Shown piece by piece: positions 36,614 to 45,600 of a stretch of 64,000 bases of DNA. The DNA is from Roseateles puraquae (lineage in GTDB: Bacteria > Pseudomonadota > Gammaproteobacteria > Burkholderiales > Burkholderiaceae_C). Position numbers and translations under genes: made by a program. The DNA is taken from the NCBI RefSeq assembly GCF_002205845.1, contig NZ_NISI01000002.1, positions 496,001 to 560,000 of the forward strand. Reading direction: 5' to 3'. Every line of letters starts with the position of its first letter. Position 1 is the stretch's first letter. The notes beneath the pieces are model-generated. The model made no database searches and was not told the origin of the DNA. It saw only the letters and a list, made by a program, of their open reading frames with translations.

Positions 36614-37408
36614 ATGAAAGTCGCTGCCCTCCAGATGGTCTCCGGCCCCGACGTGGCCGCCAATCTCGCCACCGCCCGCCGCCTGCTCGAAGACGCTGCC
36701 GCCCAGGGCGCGCGGCTCGCCGCGCTGCCGGAGTACTTCTGCCTGATGGGCCAGCACGACCGCGACAAGCTCGCGGTGGCCGAGACCGATGGCGACGGAC
36801 CGATGCAGGCCATGCTGGCCACGGCGGCGCGCGAGCTGGGGTTGTGGATCATTGGCGGCACGCTGCCGCTGCGCGCGGCGGTGGCAGACCGGGTGCGCAA
36901 CTCGACGCTGGTCTACGCGCCCGGCGGCGAGCGCGTGGCCCGCTACGACAAGATCCATCTGTTCGCCTTCGACAACGGCCGTGAGAGCTATGACGAGGGC
37001 CGCGTGCTGGAAGCCGGCAGCGAGCCGACGCAGTTCGAGGCCGAGGGGGTGCGGGTCGGGTTGTCGGTCTGCTACGACCTGCGCTTCCCCGAGCTGTTCC
37101 GGGCCTATGCCGGGGCCGACCTGCTCGCGGTGCCGGCGGCCTTCACTTACACGACGGGCGAGAAGCACTGGTCGCTGCTGCTGCGCGCCCGCGCGGTGGA
37201 GAACCAGTGCTACGTGATCGCACCGGCCCAGGGTGGGCGGCACCCGAACGGCCGCCGTACCTGGGGGCACAGCATGGTCGTCGATCCCTGGGGCGAGGTG
37301 CTGGCGGAGCTGCCCGAGGGGGAAGGCGTCGTCGTCGCCGAGATCGATGCCGCCCGCATCGCCCAGGTGCGCGAGCAATTGCCGGCGCTGGGGCACCGCC
37401 GGCTGTGA
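36614..37408 (+). CDS. Carbon-nitrogen hydrolase (Nit/omega-amidase type)
   Basis: 264 residues from ATG 36614 (an upstream ATG at 36605 is also in frame). The catalytic triad of the nitrilase superfamily is clear: Glu40 (LPEYF), Lys113 (YDKIHLF), Cys153 (SVCYDLRFPEL). The composition (NGRESYDEGRVLE, GLSVCYDLRFPELFRAY, RTWGHSMVVDPWGEVLAE) fits the Nit1/NitB branch that repairs deaminated glutathione or acts as omega-amidase. Cytoplasmic. It follows yhdP at 33 bases, so likely co-transcribed, an arrangement common in beta- and gammaproteobacteria, though the link is not mechanistically understood. Confidence 0.93.
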   Translation: MKVAALQMVSGPDVAANLATARRLLEDAAAQGARLAALPEYFCLMGQHDRDKLAVAETDGDGPMQAMLATAARELGLWIIGGTLPLRAAVADRVRNSTLVYAPGGERVARYDKIHLFAFDNGRESYDEGRVLEAGSEPTQFEAEGVRVGLSVCYDLRFPELFRAYAGADLLAVPAAFTYTTGEKHWSLLLRARAVENQCYVIAPAQGGRHPNGRRTWGHSMVVDPWGEVLAELPEGEGVVVAEIDAARIAQVREQLPALGHRRL

Positions 37409-37509
37409 GCTGCGCAGGCTGCCGAAGCTGACGGCAAGCTGTGGTGACTTTCCGCCCGGGTCCGGGTCGCTCCTAGACTGGGGTGCATCTGAGACTACGG
37501 ACCCTCGAC

Positions 37510-40500
37510 ATGCGTTTCAAGCTTGCAGGCGCGGCACTCGCGCTGGCCCTGGCCCTGCCTTCCTTCGCGGCTGAGGTGCCGCTCGGGCCGCTGACCCAGC
37601 CGCTGTGGCTGCGCCAGTCGAGCATTTCGCCGGACGGCTCGCGTCTGGCCTTCACCTTCCAGGGCAACCTCTACCTCGTGCCCACCGCGGGCGGCCCGGC
37701 GCGGCTGCTGGTGGCCAACGGCCATCACACCAGCGCACCGGTGTGGTCGCCCGATGGCCGGCTGCTGGCCTATGCGGCCGACACCTATGGCAACAAGGAC
37801 GTCTTCCTGGTGTCGGCCGAGGGTGGCCCGTCACGCCGGCTTACCCGGCATTCCGCGTCCGAGACGCCCATCGCCTTCGCGCCGGACGGCCGCTCGGTGC
37901 TGTTCTCGGCCCAGCGCCAGGACGCCCCCACCAGCATGGCCTTCCCGTCGCCCGCGCTCAGCGAGCTCTACCGCGTCAGCATCGAAGAGGGCCGCCGGCC
38001 GCAGCGGGTGTTCAGTGCCCCGGCGCTGGCGGGTCAGTTCAACAAGGCCGGCACGCAGTTCGTCTACGAAGACTGGAAGGGCTACGAGAGCGAGCAGCGC
38101 AAGCACCACATCTCGCCCGTGGCGCACGACCTGTGGCTGTGGGACGCCCAGACCGGGCAGCACCGCAAGCTCACCAACTCGGGCGGTGAGAACCGCAACC
38201 CGGTGTGGTCGCCCGACGAGCAGGCCATCTACTACCTCAGCGAGAAGAGCGGCTCCTTCAACGTCTGGAAGATGCCGGTGGGCCAGCCCGAGGCGGCGCG
38301 CCAGATCACCCACTTCACGAAGAACCCGGTGCGCTTCCTGTCGGTGGCGGCCAACGGCACGCTGAGCTTCGGCTTCGACGGCGAGCTCTACACCATGGCC
38401 GGTGACAACGCCGAGCCGCGCAAGCTGGCCTTGAGCATCGGCGCCGATGCGCTGGCGCCGCGCGTGCAGCAGCTCAAGCTGACCGACGGCGCCACCGACA
38501 TGGCCGTGAGCCCTGACGGCAGCGAGGTGGCCGTGGTGGTGCGTGGCCAGGTGTTCGTGACCTCGGCCGAGTTCGGCAACACCCGCCGCATCACCGAGGG
38601 CCCGGGCCAGAAGCGCTCGGTGAGCTTCAGCGCCGACGGCCGCAAGCTGCTCTACGCCTGCGAGGACGGTGGCCAGTGGAGCCTGTGCGAGGCGACGCTG
38701 GAAGGTGACAAGAAGCAGGTGCCCAGCTTCTTCAATGCGCCGCGGGTCAGCACCCGGGTGCTGCTGAAGAACACGCACCAGAACTTCCAGCCGCGCTACT
38801 CGCCCGACGGCAAGCAGGTGGCCTACCTGCAGGACCGCGCGGCCCTGCACGTGCTGGACGTGGCTTCGGGCAAGACCCGCGAGGTGCTGTCGGCCGACTG
38901 GAACTACTCCTACGAGGACGGCGACCAGTGGTTCGAGTGGGCGCCGGACGGCAAGAGCCTGCTGGTGCAGTTCGTCGACCGCAACCGCTGGAGCCAGGAG
39001 GTCGGCCTCGTGCCGGCCGACGGCAGCGGCAAGCTGCGCAACCTCACGCACAGCGGCTACGAAGACTTCCACCCGGTGTTCGCCCGCCAGGGCCAGATGG
39101 TCATCTGGGCCAGCGACCGCCAGGGCCTGCATGGCAATGGCGGCGGCGCGCGCAGCGACGTGGACGTGTTCGGCATGTTCCTGACCCGCGCGGCCTTCGA
39201 CCGCTACCAGCTCGACAAGGCGGAGTTCGCGCAGCTCAAGGCGCGCGAGGAAGAAGACAAGAAAGACGAAGGCAAGAAGGACGACGACAAGAAGGACGCC
39301 AAGCCCGCCGACAAGAAGGCAGAGAAGAAAGCCGATGCCAAGGCCGATGGGAAGGCGGACAAGAAGGACGAACCCGCACCCAAGCCGGTCGTGGTCGAGG
39401 AAGAGGGCCTGGATGACCGTATCGCTCGCCTGAGCACCGCCTCGGGTGACATCCGCGACTACGTGCTCACGCCGGACGGCGAGCAGCTCTTCTACGTCAC
39501 CAAGGCCGACGACGGTTTCGAGCTCTGGCAGGTGCGCCTGCGCGAGAAGGACGGCCACCGCGTGGCGGCGCTGCCCGGCGGGCGTCAGGAGAGCGTGAGC
39601 CTGGTGCTCGATGCCAAGGGCGCCAACGGCTTCGTGCTGGCCGGCGGCCACGTGCACAAGTTCAAGGTGCCGGGTGACGACGGCAAGGGCGAGGTCAAGA
39701 CCGAGGGCGTGAAGTTCACGGCGGAGCTGACCGTCGACCGCCCGGCCGAATGGGCGCAGATGTTCGAGCACGCCTGGCGCCAGACGCGTGAGAAGCTCTA
39801 CGTGGCCGACATGGGCGGCGTGGACTGGGCCGGCTACCGCGCCGTCTACCAGCGCCAGCTGCCTTTCGTGGCCGATGGCCAGGACTTCGCCGAGCTGCTC
39901 AGCGAGATGCTGGGCGAGCTGAACGTGTCGCACACCGGCTCGGGCTACCGGCCGCAGCCGCGCGGCGATGCGACCGCGTCGCTCGGCGTGTTCTATGACG
40001 ACGCCTACACGGGTGCAGGCGCCAAGGTGGCCGAGGTCATCGGCGGCGGGCCGCTGGACACGGCCAGCAGCCAGGTCAAGGCCGGCATGATCATCGAGTC
40101 CATCGACGGCGCCACTATTGCCGCCGGGGCGGAGTTCGATTCGCTGTTGAACCAGAAGGCCGGCAAGCAGGTGGTGCTCGGTGTGCGCGACCCGGCCACC
40201 GGCAAGCGCTTTGAGCAGACGCTCAAGGCCATCACGCGCCAGGCCGAGAACGAGCTGCTCTACAAGCGCTGGGTGCGCCAGGAGCGGGCGCTGGTGGACA
40301 AGCTCTCCGGCGGCCGGCTGGGCTATGTGCATGTGCGCGGCATGGACGACGGCAGCTACCGTCAGACCTTCTCCGATGCCTTGGGCCGAGCCAGCGGCAA
40401 GGAGGCGCTGATCGTCGACACCCGCTTCAACGGGGGCGGCAACCTCCACGACGAGCTGGCCACGCTGCTGTCGGGCAAGCAGTACCTGGAGTTCGTGCCG

Positions 40501-40860
40501 CGCGGCCAGAACCTGGGCTGGGAGCCGGTGGGCAAGTGGACCAAGCCCTCGGCCGTGCTGATCAGCGAGAGCAACTACTCCGACGCCCACCTCTTCCCGT
40601 GGACCTACAAGCATCTGGGGCTTGGCAAGCTCATCGGCATGCCGGTGGCCGGCACGGGTACGGCGGTCTGGTGGGAGACGATGCAGGATGGTGCCACCTA
40701 CTTCGGCATTCCGCAGGTGGGCTTCCGGGCCAAGAACGGCGAGTACATGGAGCGGGCGCTGATCACGCCAGACGTGGTCGTGCCGCAGGACAAGGCGCGG
40801 CTGGACGCGGGGCAGGACCAGCAACTGGAGGCGGCGGTCAAGTCGCTGCTGGGCCAGTAA
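37510..40860 (+). CDS. Secreted tricorn-like S41 protease with beta-propeller and PDZ domain
   Basis: 1116 residues from ATG 37510 (signal peptide MRFKLAGAALALALALPSFA). Order: WD40/TolB-like propellers (about 25-560) with repeated SPDG/SPDEQ turns such as VWSPDGRLLAYAADTYGNK; a highly charged linker (about 578-630) with KKDDDKKDAKPADKKAEKK; a propeller or core segment; a PDZ-like domain (about 825-910; GVFYDDAYTGAGAKVAEVIGGG); and an S41 peptidase domain. Its catalytic Ser is probably Ser1024 (SESNYSDAHLFPW), in a setting with RFNGGGN and GTAVWWE. Tricorn-type proteases degrade peptides; the bacterial secreted ones have unknown substrates. Alone in its transcript; 78 bases separate it from the MFS gene. 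Confidence 0.9.
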   Translation: MRFKLAGAALALALALPSFAAEVPLGPLTQPLWLRQSSISPDGSRLAFTFQGNLYLVPTAGGPARLLVANGHHTSAPVWSPDGRLLAYAADTYGNKDVFLVSAEGGPSRRLTRHSASETPIAFAPDGRSVLFSAQRQDAPTSMAFPSPALSELYRVSIEEGRRPQRVFSAPALAGQFNKAGTQFVYEDWKGYESEQRKHHISPVAHDLWLWDAQTGQHRKLTNSGGENRNPVWSPDEQAIYYLSEKSGSFNVWKMPVGQPEAARQITHFTKNPVRFLSVAANGTLSFGFDGELYTMAGDNAEPRKLALSIGADALAPRVQQLKLTDGATDMAVSPDGSEVAVVVRGQVFVTSAEFGNTRRITEGPGQKRSVSFSADGRKLLYACEDGGQWSLCEATLEGDKKQVPSFFNAPRVSTRVLLKNTHQNFQPRYSPDGKQVAYLQDRAALHVLDVASGKTREVLSADWNYSYEDGDQWFEWAPDGKSLLVQFVDRNRWSQEVGLVPADGSGKLRNLTHSGYEDFHPVFARQGQMVIWASDRQGLHGNGGGARSDVDVFGMFLTRAAFDRYQLDKAEFAQLKAREEEDKKDEGKKDDDKKDAKPADKKAEKKADAKADGKADKKDEPAPKPVVVEEEGLDDRIARLSTASGDIRDYVLTPDGEQLFYVTKADDGFELWQVRLREKDGHRVAALPGGRQESVSLVLDAKGANGFVLAGGHVHKFKVPGDDGKGEVKTEGVKFTAELTVDRPAEWAQMFEHAWRQTREKLYVADMGGVDWAGYRAVYQRQLPFVADGQDFAELLSEMLGELNVSHTGSGYRPQPRGDATASLGVFYDDAYTGAGAKVAEVIGGGPLDTASSQVKAGMIIESIDGATIAAGAEFDSLLNQKAGKQVVLGVRDPATGKRFEQTLKAITRQAENELLYKRWVRQERALVDKLSGGRLGYVHVRGMDDGSYRQTFSDALGRASGKEALIVDTRFNGGGNLHDELATLLSGKQYLEFVPRGQNLGWEPVGKWTKPSAVLISESNYSDAHLFPWTYKHLGLGKLIGMPVAGTGTAVWWETMQDGATYFGIPQVGFRAKNGEYMERALITPDVVVPQDKARLDAGQDQQLEAAVKSLLGQ

Positions 40861-40900
40861 GCTCGGCGCGTTTCGCTTTCGTCCCTTCGCCCTCGGGCCA

Positions 40901-40924
40901 GGGGTGGCGCGGCTGCGCCGCCCC
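40901..40924. terminator. Hairpin between the S41 protease and MFS genes (possible terminator)
   Basis: GGGGTGGCGC / GCGCCGCCCC, a 10-bp stem with one G-T pair and a GGCT loop. It lies 41 bases after the protease stop and just ahead of the MFS ribosome site (AGGA, ~40930). No T-run follows, so it could instead be an RNA structure controlling the transporter. Confidence 0.3.
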
Positions 40925-40938
40925 TCACCAGGATCGTC

Positions 40939-42210
40939 ATGACCGCTCCCGCATCGCGTCTCGCCGGTGGCTCTGCCATCGCCTGGCTGGTTTGCGCCCT
41001 GATCGCGCTGGCCCAGTACGGCAACTTCTACGTCTACGACTCCATCGGCCCCGTGGCCGACCTGCTGCAGCAGCAGCGTGGCTTCAGCGACAGCCAGGTC
41101 GGGCTGCTGAACGCGATCTACAGCCTGCCCAACGTCGTGCTCATCCTGCTGGGCGGCGTGCTCGTGGACCGGCTGGGCGCGGCCCGCACCACGCTGCTGA
41201 CGGCGGGCATCTGCCTGGTGGGTGCGCTGTTGACGGCCTTCAGCCCCAACTTCACCGGCATGGCCGCGGGTCGGCTGCTGTACGGCATTGGCGCCGAGAC
41301 CTTCAGCATCGCCACGCTCGCCGGGGTGGCGCAGTACTTCGCCGGCGGCACCGTGGCCCTGGCCATGGGCCTGACGCTGGCCATCGGGCGGCTGGGGTCG
41401 TACAGCGCCGACATGTCGCCGACCTGGTTCACCACCGCCTATGCCAGCGGCTGGCAGCCGCCGCTGGTGATCGCGACCGTGATCGCGGCCACCTCCTTCG
41501 CGGCCTCGGCGCTGTACTGGTGGACCGACCGGCGCCAGCGGGGCTTGCTCAATATCGCGCCGGTGGCCGAGCGCTTCGTCTGGCGTGACCTGCTGCATTT
41601 CGGCCGCGCGTACTGGTATCTGCTGGGGCTGTGCGTGCTGTGGTATTCGGTCATCCTCGCGTTCCGCAGCACCTTCTCGATCAAGTACTTCCAGCACACC
41701 CATGGGCTGGACCTGGCGGCAGCCGGGGAGATGAACAGCTATGTCTTCCTCGCCGCGGTGTTCGCCACGCCCGCCTTCGGCTGGCTCTGCGACCGGCTGC
41801 AGCGCTACGCGCCCTTCCTGGCGCTGGGGTCGCTGCTGCTGCCCATCGCGCTGGGGCTGCTGGCGCTGACGCACACCGGCCTCATCCTGCCCACCGTGCT
41901 GATCGGCATCAGCTACTCACTGGTGCCGGCTGTCATGTGGCCGCTGGCCAGCCGCCTGGTGCCGCCCGCGCGATTCGGCACGGCCATCGGCCTGATGTGG
42001 GTGGCGCAGAACGCCGGCATCAGCGGGGCCAACCTGGTGGCCGGCTGGTTGAACGACCGTGCCGGCGCGAGTGCCGCCAACCCGGCGGGTTACGACGGCA
42101 TGATGCTGTTCTTCGGCATGGCCAGCGTGGCGGGCTTCGTGTGCGGACTGCTGCTGTGGCTGACGGCCGGGCGCCGCCGGCATGAGGTGGTGCAGGCGAC
42201 GCCGGCCTGA
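40939..42210 (+). CDS. Major facilitator superfamily transporter
   Basis: 423 residues, twelve predicted membrane segments in two six-helix halves. The first half has the motif-A-like loop GGVLVDRLGAARTTLLTAG between helices 2 and 3; the second half repeats it as GWLCDRLQRYAPFLALGSL. The N-terminus QYGNFYVYDSIGPVADLLQ is similar to a subgroup of MFS permeases with wide substrate range. Substrate unknown; nearby genes give no clue. It precedes a small lipoprotein gene on the opposite strand, with 10 bases between the stops (convergent). Confidence 0.9.
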   Translation: MTAPASRLAGGSAIAWLVCALIALAQYGNFYVYDSIGPVADLLQQQRGFSDSQVGLLNAIYSLPNVVLILLGGVLVDRLGAARTTLLTAGICLVGALLTAFSPNFTGMAAGRLLYGIGAETFSIATLAGVAQYFAGGTVALAMGLTLAIGRLGSYSADMSPTWFTTAYASGWQPPLVIATVIAATSFAASALYWWTDRRQRGLLNIAPVAERFVWRDLLHFGRAYWYLLGLCVLWYSVILAFRSTFSIKYFQHTHGLDLAAAGEMNSYVFLAAVFATPAFGWLCDRLQRYAPFLALGSLLLPIALGLLALTHTGLILPTVLIGISYSLVPAVMWPLASRLVPPARFGTAIGLMWVAQNAGISGANLVAGWLNDRAGASAANPAGYDGMMLFFGMASVAGFVCGLLLWLTAGRRRHEVVQATPA

Positions 42211-42220
42211 ACCCCGAGGC

Positions 42221-42778
42221 TCAGGGCCGCAGCGTGACGAGGTCGCGCAGCAGCAGGTCGATGTTGGCGCGCAGCGCGCGCTCGTTGGCGATGCGCAGCC
42301 GCTCGCTGGGCGACAGCACGGCCTCGCCCAGGCGAGCTTCCTCGCTGTTGGCGATGCGCCGCTGGTAGATCACGCGGTTGTCCGCAGCCTTGTCCACCAG
42401 CGTGTAGCGCACCGCCACGTCCACCGTCACGGCCAGGGCCGGCACCAGCGGCTGGTCCAGTTGCACCAGCTCGGCCTGCAGCTCGAAGCGGGACGGCGGC
42501 TGGGGCGACAGCGCCTTCATGCCCACGGCGTAGAACGATTCGTCCAGCGCCTGCTGCAGCGCCACCGCGCTGACCTTGGAGCCCCACCAGCGGTTGGTGG
42601 CCAGGCCGCCCTTGACCGGCGTGATCGCCACCTGGGCCTTCAGTGCATCCGGCACCCAGCCGCGGATCTGCAGCGCGTCCGCGGCCGTGATGGCCATGGG
42701 CAGCGGCTGCGAAGGCGCACCGCAACCGGCCAGCAAGGCGGTCAGCAGCGCAAAGCAGAGGAGGGCGGGGCGTGACAT
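42221..42778 (-). CDS. Hypothetical lipoprotein (YajG/FlgO-like size)
   Basis: 185 residues. Signal peptide with lipobox LLAGC (MSRPALLCFALLTALLAGC), Cys19. The mature part has an N-terminal segment (PLPMAITAADALQIRGWVPDALKAQVAIT) then the alternation ALQQALDESFYAVGMKALSP and FELQAELVQLDQPLVPALAVTVDVAVRYTLVD, which resembles the fold of small outer-membrane lipoproteins such as YajG or DUF4136/DUF799-type proteins. I could not assign a family with confidence. It shares orientation with the upstream secreted unknown (98-base gap holding an inverted repeat). Confidence 0.75.
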   Translation of the reverse strand: MSRPALLCFALLTALLAGCGAPSQPLPMAITAADALQIRGWVPDALKAQVAITPVKGGLATNRWWGSKVSAVALQQALDESFYAVGMKALSPQPPSRFELQAELVQLDQPLVPALAVTVDVAVRYTLVDKAADNRVIYQRRIANSEEARLGEAVLSPSERLRIANERALRANIDLLLRDLVTLRP

Positions 42779-42818
42779 GGGTGGCCCATGCTAGGCCGCA
42801 CGGCGCGGGGCGTGGCGC

Positions 42819-42848
42819 GGAAAAGCGCGGTGCCGGCGGGGCTTTTCC
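42819..42848. repeat. Inverted repeat in the gap between two minus-strand genes
   Basis: GGAAAAGC and GCTTTTCC, a perfect 8-bp stem with a 14-base GC-rich loop. It lies 29 bases downstream of the 42877-43497 gene stop on the minus strand and 41 bases upstream of the lipoprotein start. The T-run is inside the stem, so it is an imperfect terminator or an operator-like dyad. Confidence 0.45.
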
Positions 42849-42876
42849 TGGCTGCCGAGCGGGCGCCCGGCGGCGG

Positions 42877-43497
42877 TCACTTGACGTCGAGCGTGTAGGT
42901 CACGGCCTGGCTCAGGCCCGGCAGGATGCCGCCGAAGTTCAGCGTGTAGCGCCCGGCCTTGAGCGGGCCGACGGCCACGTAATAGCCATTGCCGGCTGCG
43001 GGCGCGTCATCGTCAGGCGCGACGAGAAAGCAGCCGCGCGTGGCCTGGCGATGCGCGTCCAGCCCCTCGTAGCGCCGGCCGTTGACCTCCAGCACCAGCG
43101 CGGCGGGCGCGTCAGTCTGGTCTTCGGCGCGGAGCATCAGCGAGCCGCAGGCTTCGCGCTCATCGTCGGGCGGGAAGGCGATCACGTTGACCAGCGGGAA
43201 GAACAGCGTCTTGCCCGCCGGCAGGCTGCAGCGGCGCACCGTGCGCTGGCTGCCGTAGCTGCCGGCCAGGAACCACACCGGCCCCGACTGGCCGCGCGCG
43301 CACAGCCGTCCGTCGCTGTCGTTGATCGGGCTGTCGTCTTCCTCGAACGACAGCGCCCAGTGCCACCAGCGCTTGGACCATTCCTCCTGGGACTGGCCGG
43401 CGACGCGCTGGCCCGGCGGGATGAGCTGGGCCTGGGCCGCACCCGCGAGGGCCAGCAACAGGGTGAGGGCGCACAGGCGCTTGGGAGACTTGGACAT
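42877..43497 (-). CDS. Secreted hypothetical protein with Trp-rich N-terminus
   Basis: 206 residues from ATG 43495-43497 (signal peptide MSKSPKRLCALTLLLALAGAAQA); an in-frame ATG at 43512 would add five residues. Just after the cleavage site comes SQEEWSKRWWHWALSFEEDDSPINDSDG, then CARGQSGPVWFLAGSYGS and RRCSLPAGKTLFFPLVNVIAF; two further Cys follow (EACGSLML, GCFLVAP). This pattern (WSxxWWxWALS, VWFLAG, RxCxxPAGKxLFFPLxN) recurs in exported proteins of unknown function in many bacteria; I recognise the pattern but know no activity. Four Cys suggest disulfides in the periplasm or outside. Its start lies 30 bases after the end of the UbiH-like gene, on the same strand. Confidence 0.75.
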   Translation of the reverse strand: MSKSPKRLCALTLLLALAGAAQAQLIPPGQRVAGQSQEEWSKRWWHWALSFEEDDSPINDSDGRLCARGQSGPVWFLAGSYGSQRTVRRCSLPAGKTLFFPLVNVIAFPPDDEREACGSLMLRAEDQTDAPAALVLEVNGRRYEGLDAHRQATRGCFLVAPDDDAPAAGNGYYVAVGPLKAGRYTLNFGGILPGLSQAVTYTLDVK

Positions 43498-43526
43498 GGA
43501 GGGTGGGGGCATTCAGGTGCTGAACA

Positions 43527-44705
43527 TCAGCCGAACATCATGCGCTGGGCCAGGGCGCGCTTGAGCGGTGTCGCCACCTCCAGCCCGGCCAGCGCGAGGC
43601 CGCGCAGCGCCGGCAGCCCGGGCAGGCGCCAGGCGAAGCTGCGGGCGAGGAAGTCGGTGGCGGCAATCATCGGCCAGCGGTCCGGCGCGCGCGCCCATTC
43701 GATGCGGGCCAGCGTGGCGTCCAGCGCCTGGCCGGCCTCGGCGCCGTGGCGCAGCGCGTCGACGAGCGCCTGGGCATCACGCAGGCCCAGGTTCAGGCCT
43801 TGGCCGGCCACGGGGTGCAGGGTCTGGGCTGCATTGCCGATGCGCAGCGTGCGCCCCTGCAGCAGCCGGGTCTCGGCATTGAGACCCAGCGGGAAGCACT
43901 TCAGTGGCGACAGGCCCGTCAGCCGGCCGGCCACGGCGGGCAGCTGCTGCTGGATGACGGTCAGGCGCTGGGCGTCGGTCAGGGTGGCGATGTCGTCTTC
44001 GGCTTGCGGCAGGCACCACACCAGGGCCGCGCGCGGCCCTTGCGCATCGTCAGGCAGAGGCAGCAGGGCCAGCGGCCCGTTGCGGGTGAAGCGTTCGATC
44101 GCCAGGCCCTGCAGGCCGGGCGCGGCCAGGCGCACCGTGCCCACCCAGGCGTTCTGGCGATAGTCGCTGTGGATGCGCTTGCGATCCTGCTCGGCGAACA
44201 CGCCACCTTCGGCCACCACGGCCAGGTCGAAGTGCTCCACCACCGGGCCCTCGCCGCAGTCCAGCTCCACGCCGCCCGCAACCGGGCGGATGGCGTGCAC
44301 GGCGGTGCCGAAACGGGTGAAGCGAGCGGTGGGGTCTGACGCGGCCACGGCCAGCCAGCGCTGCTGCAGAGGTGCCACCAGCGCGCCATAGGGCAGCACG
44401 GCGCCCAGCTGCGGCAGCCCCTGCTCGGCCGCGCTGATGCGCACCTCGCCGGCCACCGGTGCCGGGGGCGCCTGGCTGACATGCACGGTCTGGATGGCCT
44501 GGGCACTGGCCGGCTGCCAGGCCGACAGCCGCTCCAGCAGCCGGATGCTGCCCAGGTTCAGCGCGAGCGTGCGCGCATCGGTGCTGACATCGCGGTCCAG
44601 CGGCCGGCTGTCGAAGAGATGGATCTCCATGCCGCGCAGCCGCTCGGCGGCAAGCAGGGCGAGGGCCAGGCCGGCCGGGCCGGCGCCAATCACGGCGAGC
44701 TTCAT
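43527..44705 (-). CDS. UbiH/COQ6-family FAD-dependent hydroxylase
   Basis: 392 residues from ATG 44703-44705, which begins the FAD-binding Rossmann motif ([21 protein letters not shown]); longer frames upstream to 44852 lack it. A DG/motif region appears as [14 protein letters not shown], and the late FAD motif as [31 protein letters not shown], diagnostic for the UbiH/UbiF/UbiI/VisC group. These flavoproteins hydroxylate the aromatic ring of ubiquinone precursors. Which position this one hydroxylates cannot be told from sequence alone. Cytoplasmic or membrane-associated. It is followed by the secreted Trp-rich gene 30 bases downstream. Confidence 0.88.
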   Translation of the reverse strand: MKLAVIGAGPAGLALALLAAERLRGMEIHLFDSRPLDRDVSTDARTLALNLGSIRLLERLSAWQPASAQAIQTVHVSQAPPAPVAGEVRISAAEQGLPQLGAVLPYGALVAPLQQRWLAVAASDPTARFTRFGTAVHAIRPVAGGVELDCGEGPVVEHFDLAVVAEGGVFAEQDRKRIHSDYRQNAWVGTVRLAAPGLQGLAIERFTRNGPLALLPLPDDAQGPRAALVWCLPQAEDDIATLTDAQRLTVIQQQLPAVAGRLTGLSPLKCFPLGLNAETRLLQGRTLRIGNAAQTLHPVAGQGLNLGLRDAQALVDALRHGAEAGQALDATLARIEWARAPDRWPMIAATDFLARSFAWRLPGLPALRGLALAGLEVATPLKRALAQRMMFG

Positions 44706-44745
44706 GGAAGGAGGTGGCGAGGCGACATCAGGCCTCAACGATAGT

Positions 44746-45489
44746 TCATCGGTAGCGGTCAACGAGGCGTGCGAGGCTGCCGTCCGCCTGCATCGCGGCC
44801 AGCGCGGCATCGAGCTGGGCCAGCTTGACGCTACTGTGCGGGGACAGCGCACAGGCCGTCTTGACGCGCGAGATCACCAGCGGCGGATGCAGCGAGAGGG
44901 CGACTTCGCCCCGGCGCATCAGGTAGTCGAAGACGACGCGCCCCACGATGGCGTGGTCGACCCGGCCGAGGGCGAGCTTGCGCAGCGTGGCCAGGGCGTT
45001 GGGCGCGTCGTCGCGAACGAACCGGGCACCGAGGGCCGCGTCCATCTCGGGATAGACAAAACCCGACACCGTGCCGATGGGTTGGCCGGCGGCCTCCTGC
45101 AGCCGGGCGAGCGGAGGCCGCCGGGTGGCGGTCAGCAGCAGGTCGGCGTCATCGAAGTACGGCCGGCTCCATTGCAGCGGCCCCGGCAGCCAGCTGGGCA
45201 GGTAGTTGCAGATCATGTCGGCCTCGTTGCCGTCGGCCAGCATCTGCGGCACGCGGCGGCGGGGCACGAGGCGAAAGCGCACGCGTCGGCCAAGCCGCCG
45301 GCCGATCTCCTGCGCCAGCCGCACCTGGAAGCCATCCACGGCCTCGCCGTTCTTGAACTGCGCCTGGGGCATCTCGATGCTCCCGTCGATGAGCACCTGC
45401 AGTGGCTGCTCCTGAGCCTGTGCCGCTGCGCCCGCCGGCCATGCGGCCAGCAGCAGTTGTCGGCGATTCAGGTGGCGCGCGTGCGTCAT
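44746..45489 (-). CDS. Periplasmic solute-binding protein (SBP_bac_3 type), orphan
   Basis: 247 residues. N-terminus [25 protein letters not shown] reads as an export signal with twin Arg just before the hydrophobic part, but not a full Tat motif. The rest resembles extracellular solute-binding family 3: [38 protein letters not shown], then [22 protein letters not shown] and a hinge near [15 protein letters not shown]. No permease or ATPase gene is near, so it could serve as a sensor-type or stand-alone binding protein. It is divergent from the aldo/keto reductase gene (111 bases) and 40 bases upstream of the UbiH-like gene on the same strand. Confidence 0.85.
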   Translation of the reverse strand: MTHARHLNRRQLLLAAWPAGAAAQAQEQPLQVLIDGSIEMPQAQFKNGEAVDGFQVRLAQEIGRRLGRRVRFRLVPRRRVPQMLADGNEADMICNYLPSWLPGPLQWSRPYFDDADLLLTATRRPPLARLQEAAGQPIGTVSGFVYPEMDAALGARFVRDDAPNALATLRKLALGRVDHAIVGRVVFDYLMRRGEVALSLHPPLVISRVKTACALSPHSSVKLAQLDAALAAMQADGSLARLVDRYR

Positions 45490-45600
45490 GCGGTGGGCGG
45501 TGCGGCGAAGATCCCTGCGGGCATTTTGGCGATGTCATGGCAGGCCTGCCGAGCCCCGCGTAAGCTGTGGTTTTTCTGTCTTTCGCTCCAGGACTCGCTC

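Noticed and set aside
37831-41874. 1347-codon open frame on the minus strand opposite the S41 protease and MFS genes
   Set aside because: The translated product is His/Gly/Gln/Arg-rich low-complexity with no recognisable domain, and the plus strand encodes two clear protein families. High-GC DNA often leaves such frames open.
44746-45489. Tat-exported solute-binding protein
   Set aside because: There is a twin Arg (NRRQLLLAA) but not the S/T-RRxFLK consensus; the ordinary Sec signal explains it equally well.
44437-45600. Long upstream extension of the aldo/keto reductase frame
   Set aside because: The family starts at MQYRRLG (45601); the upstream part is opposite the UbiH-like and solute-binding genes and shows no domain.
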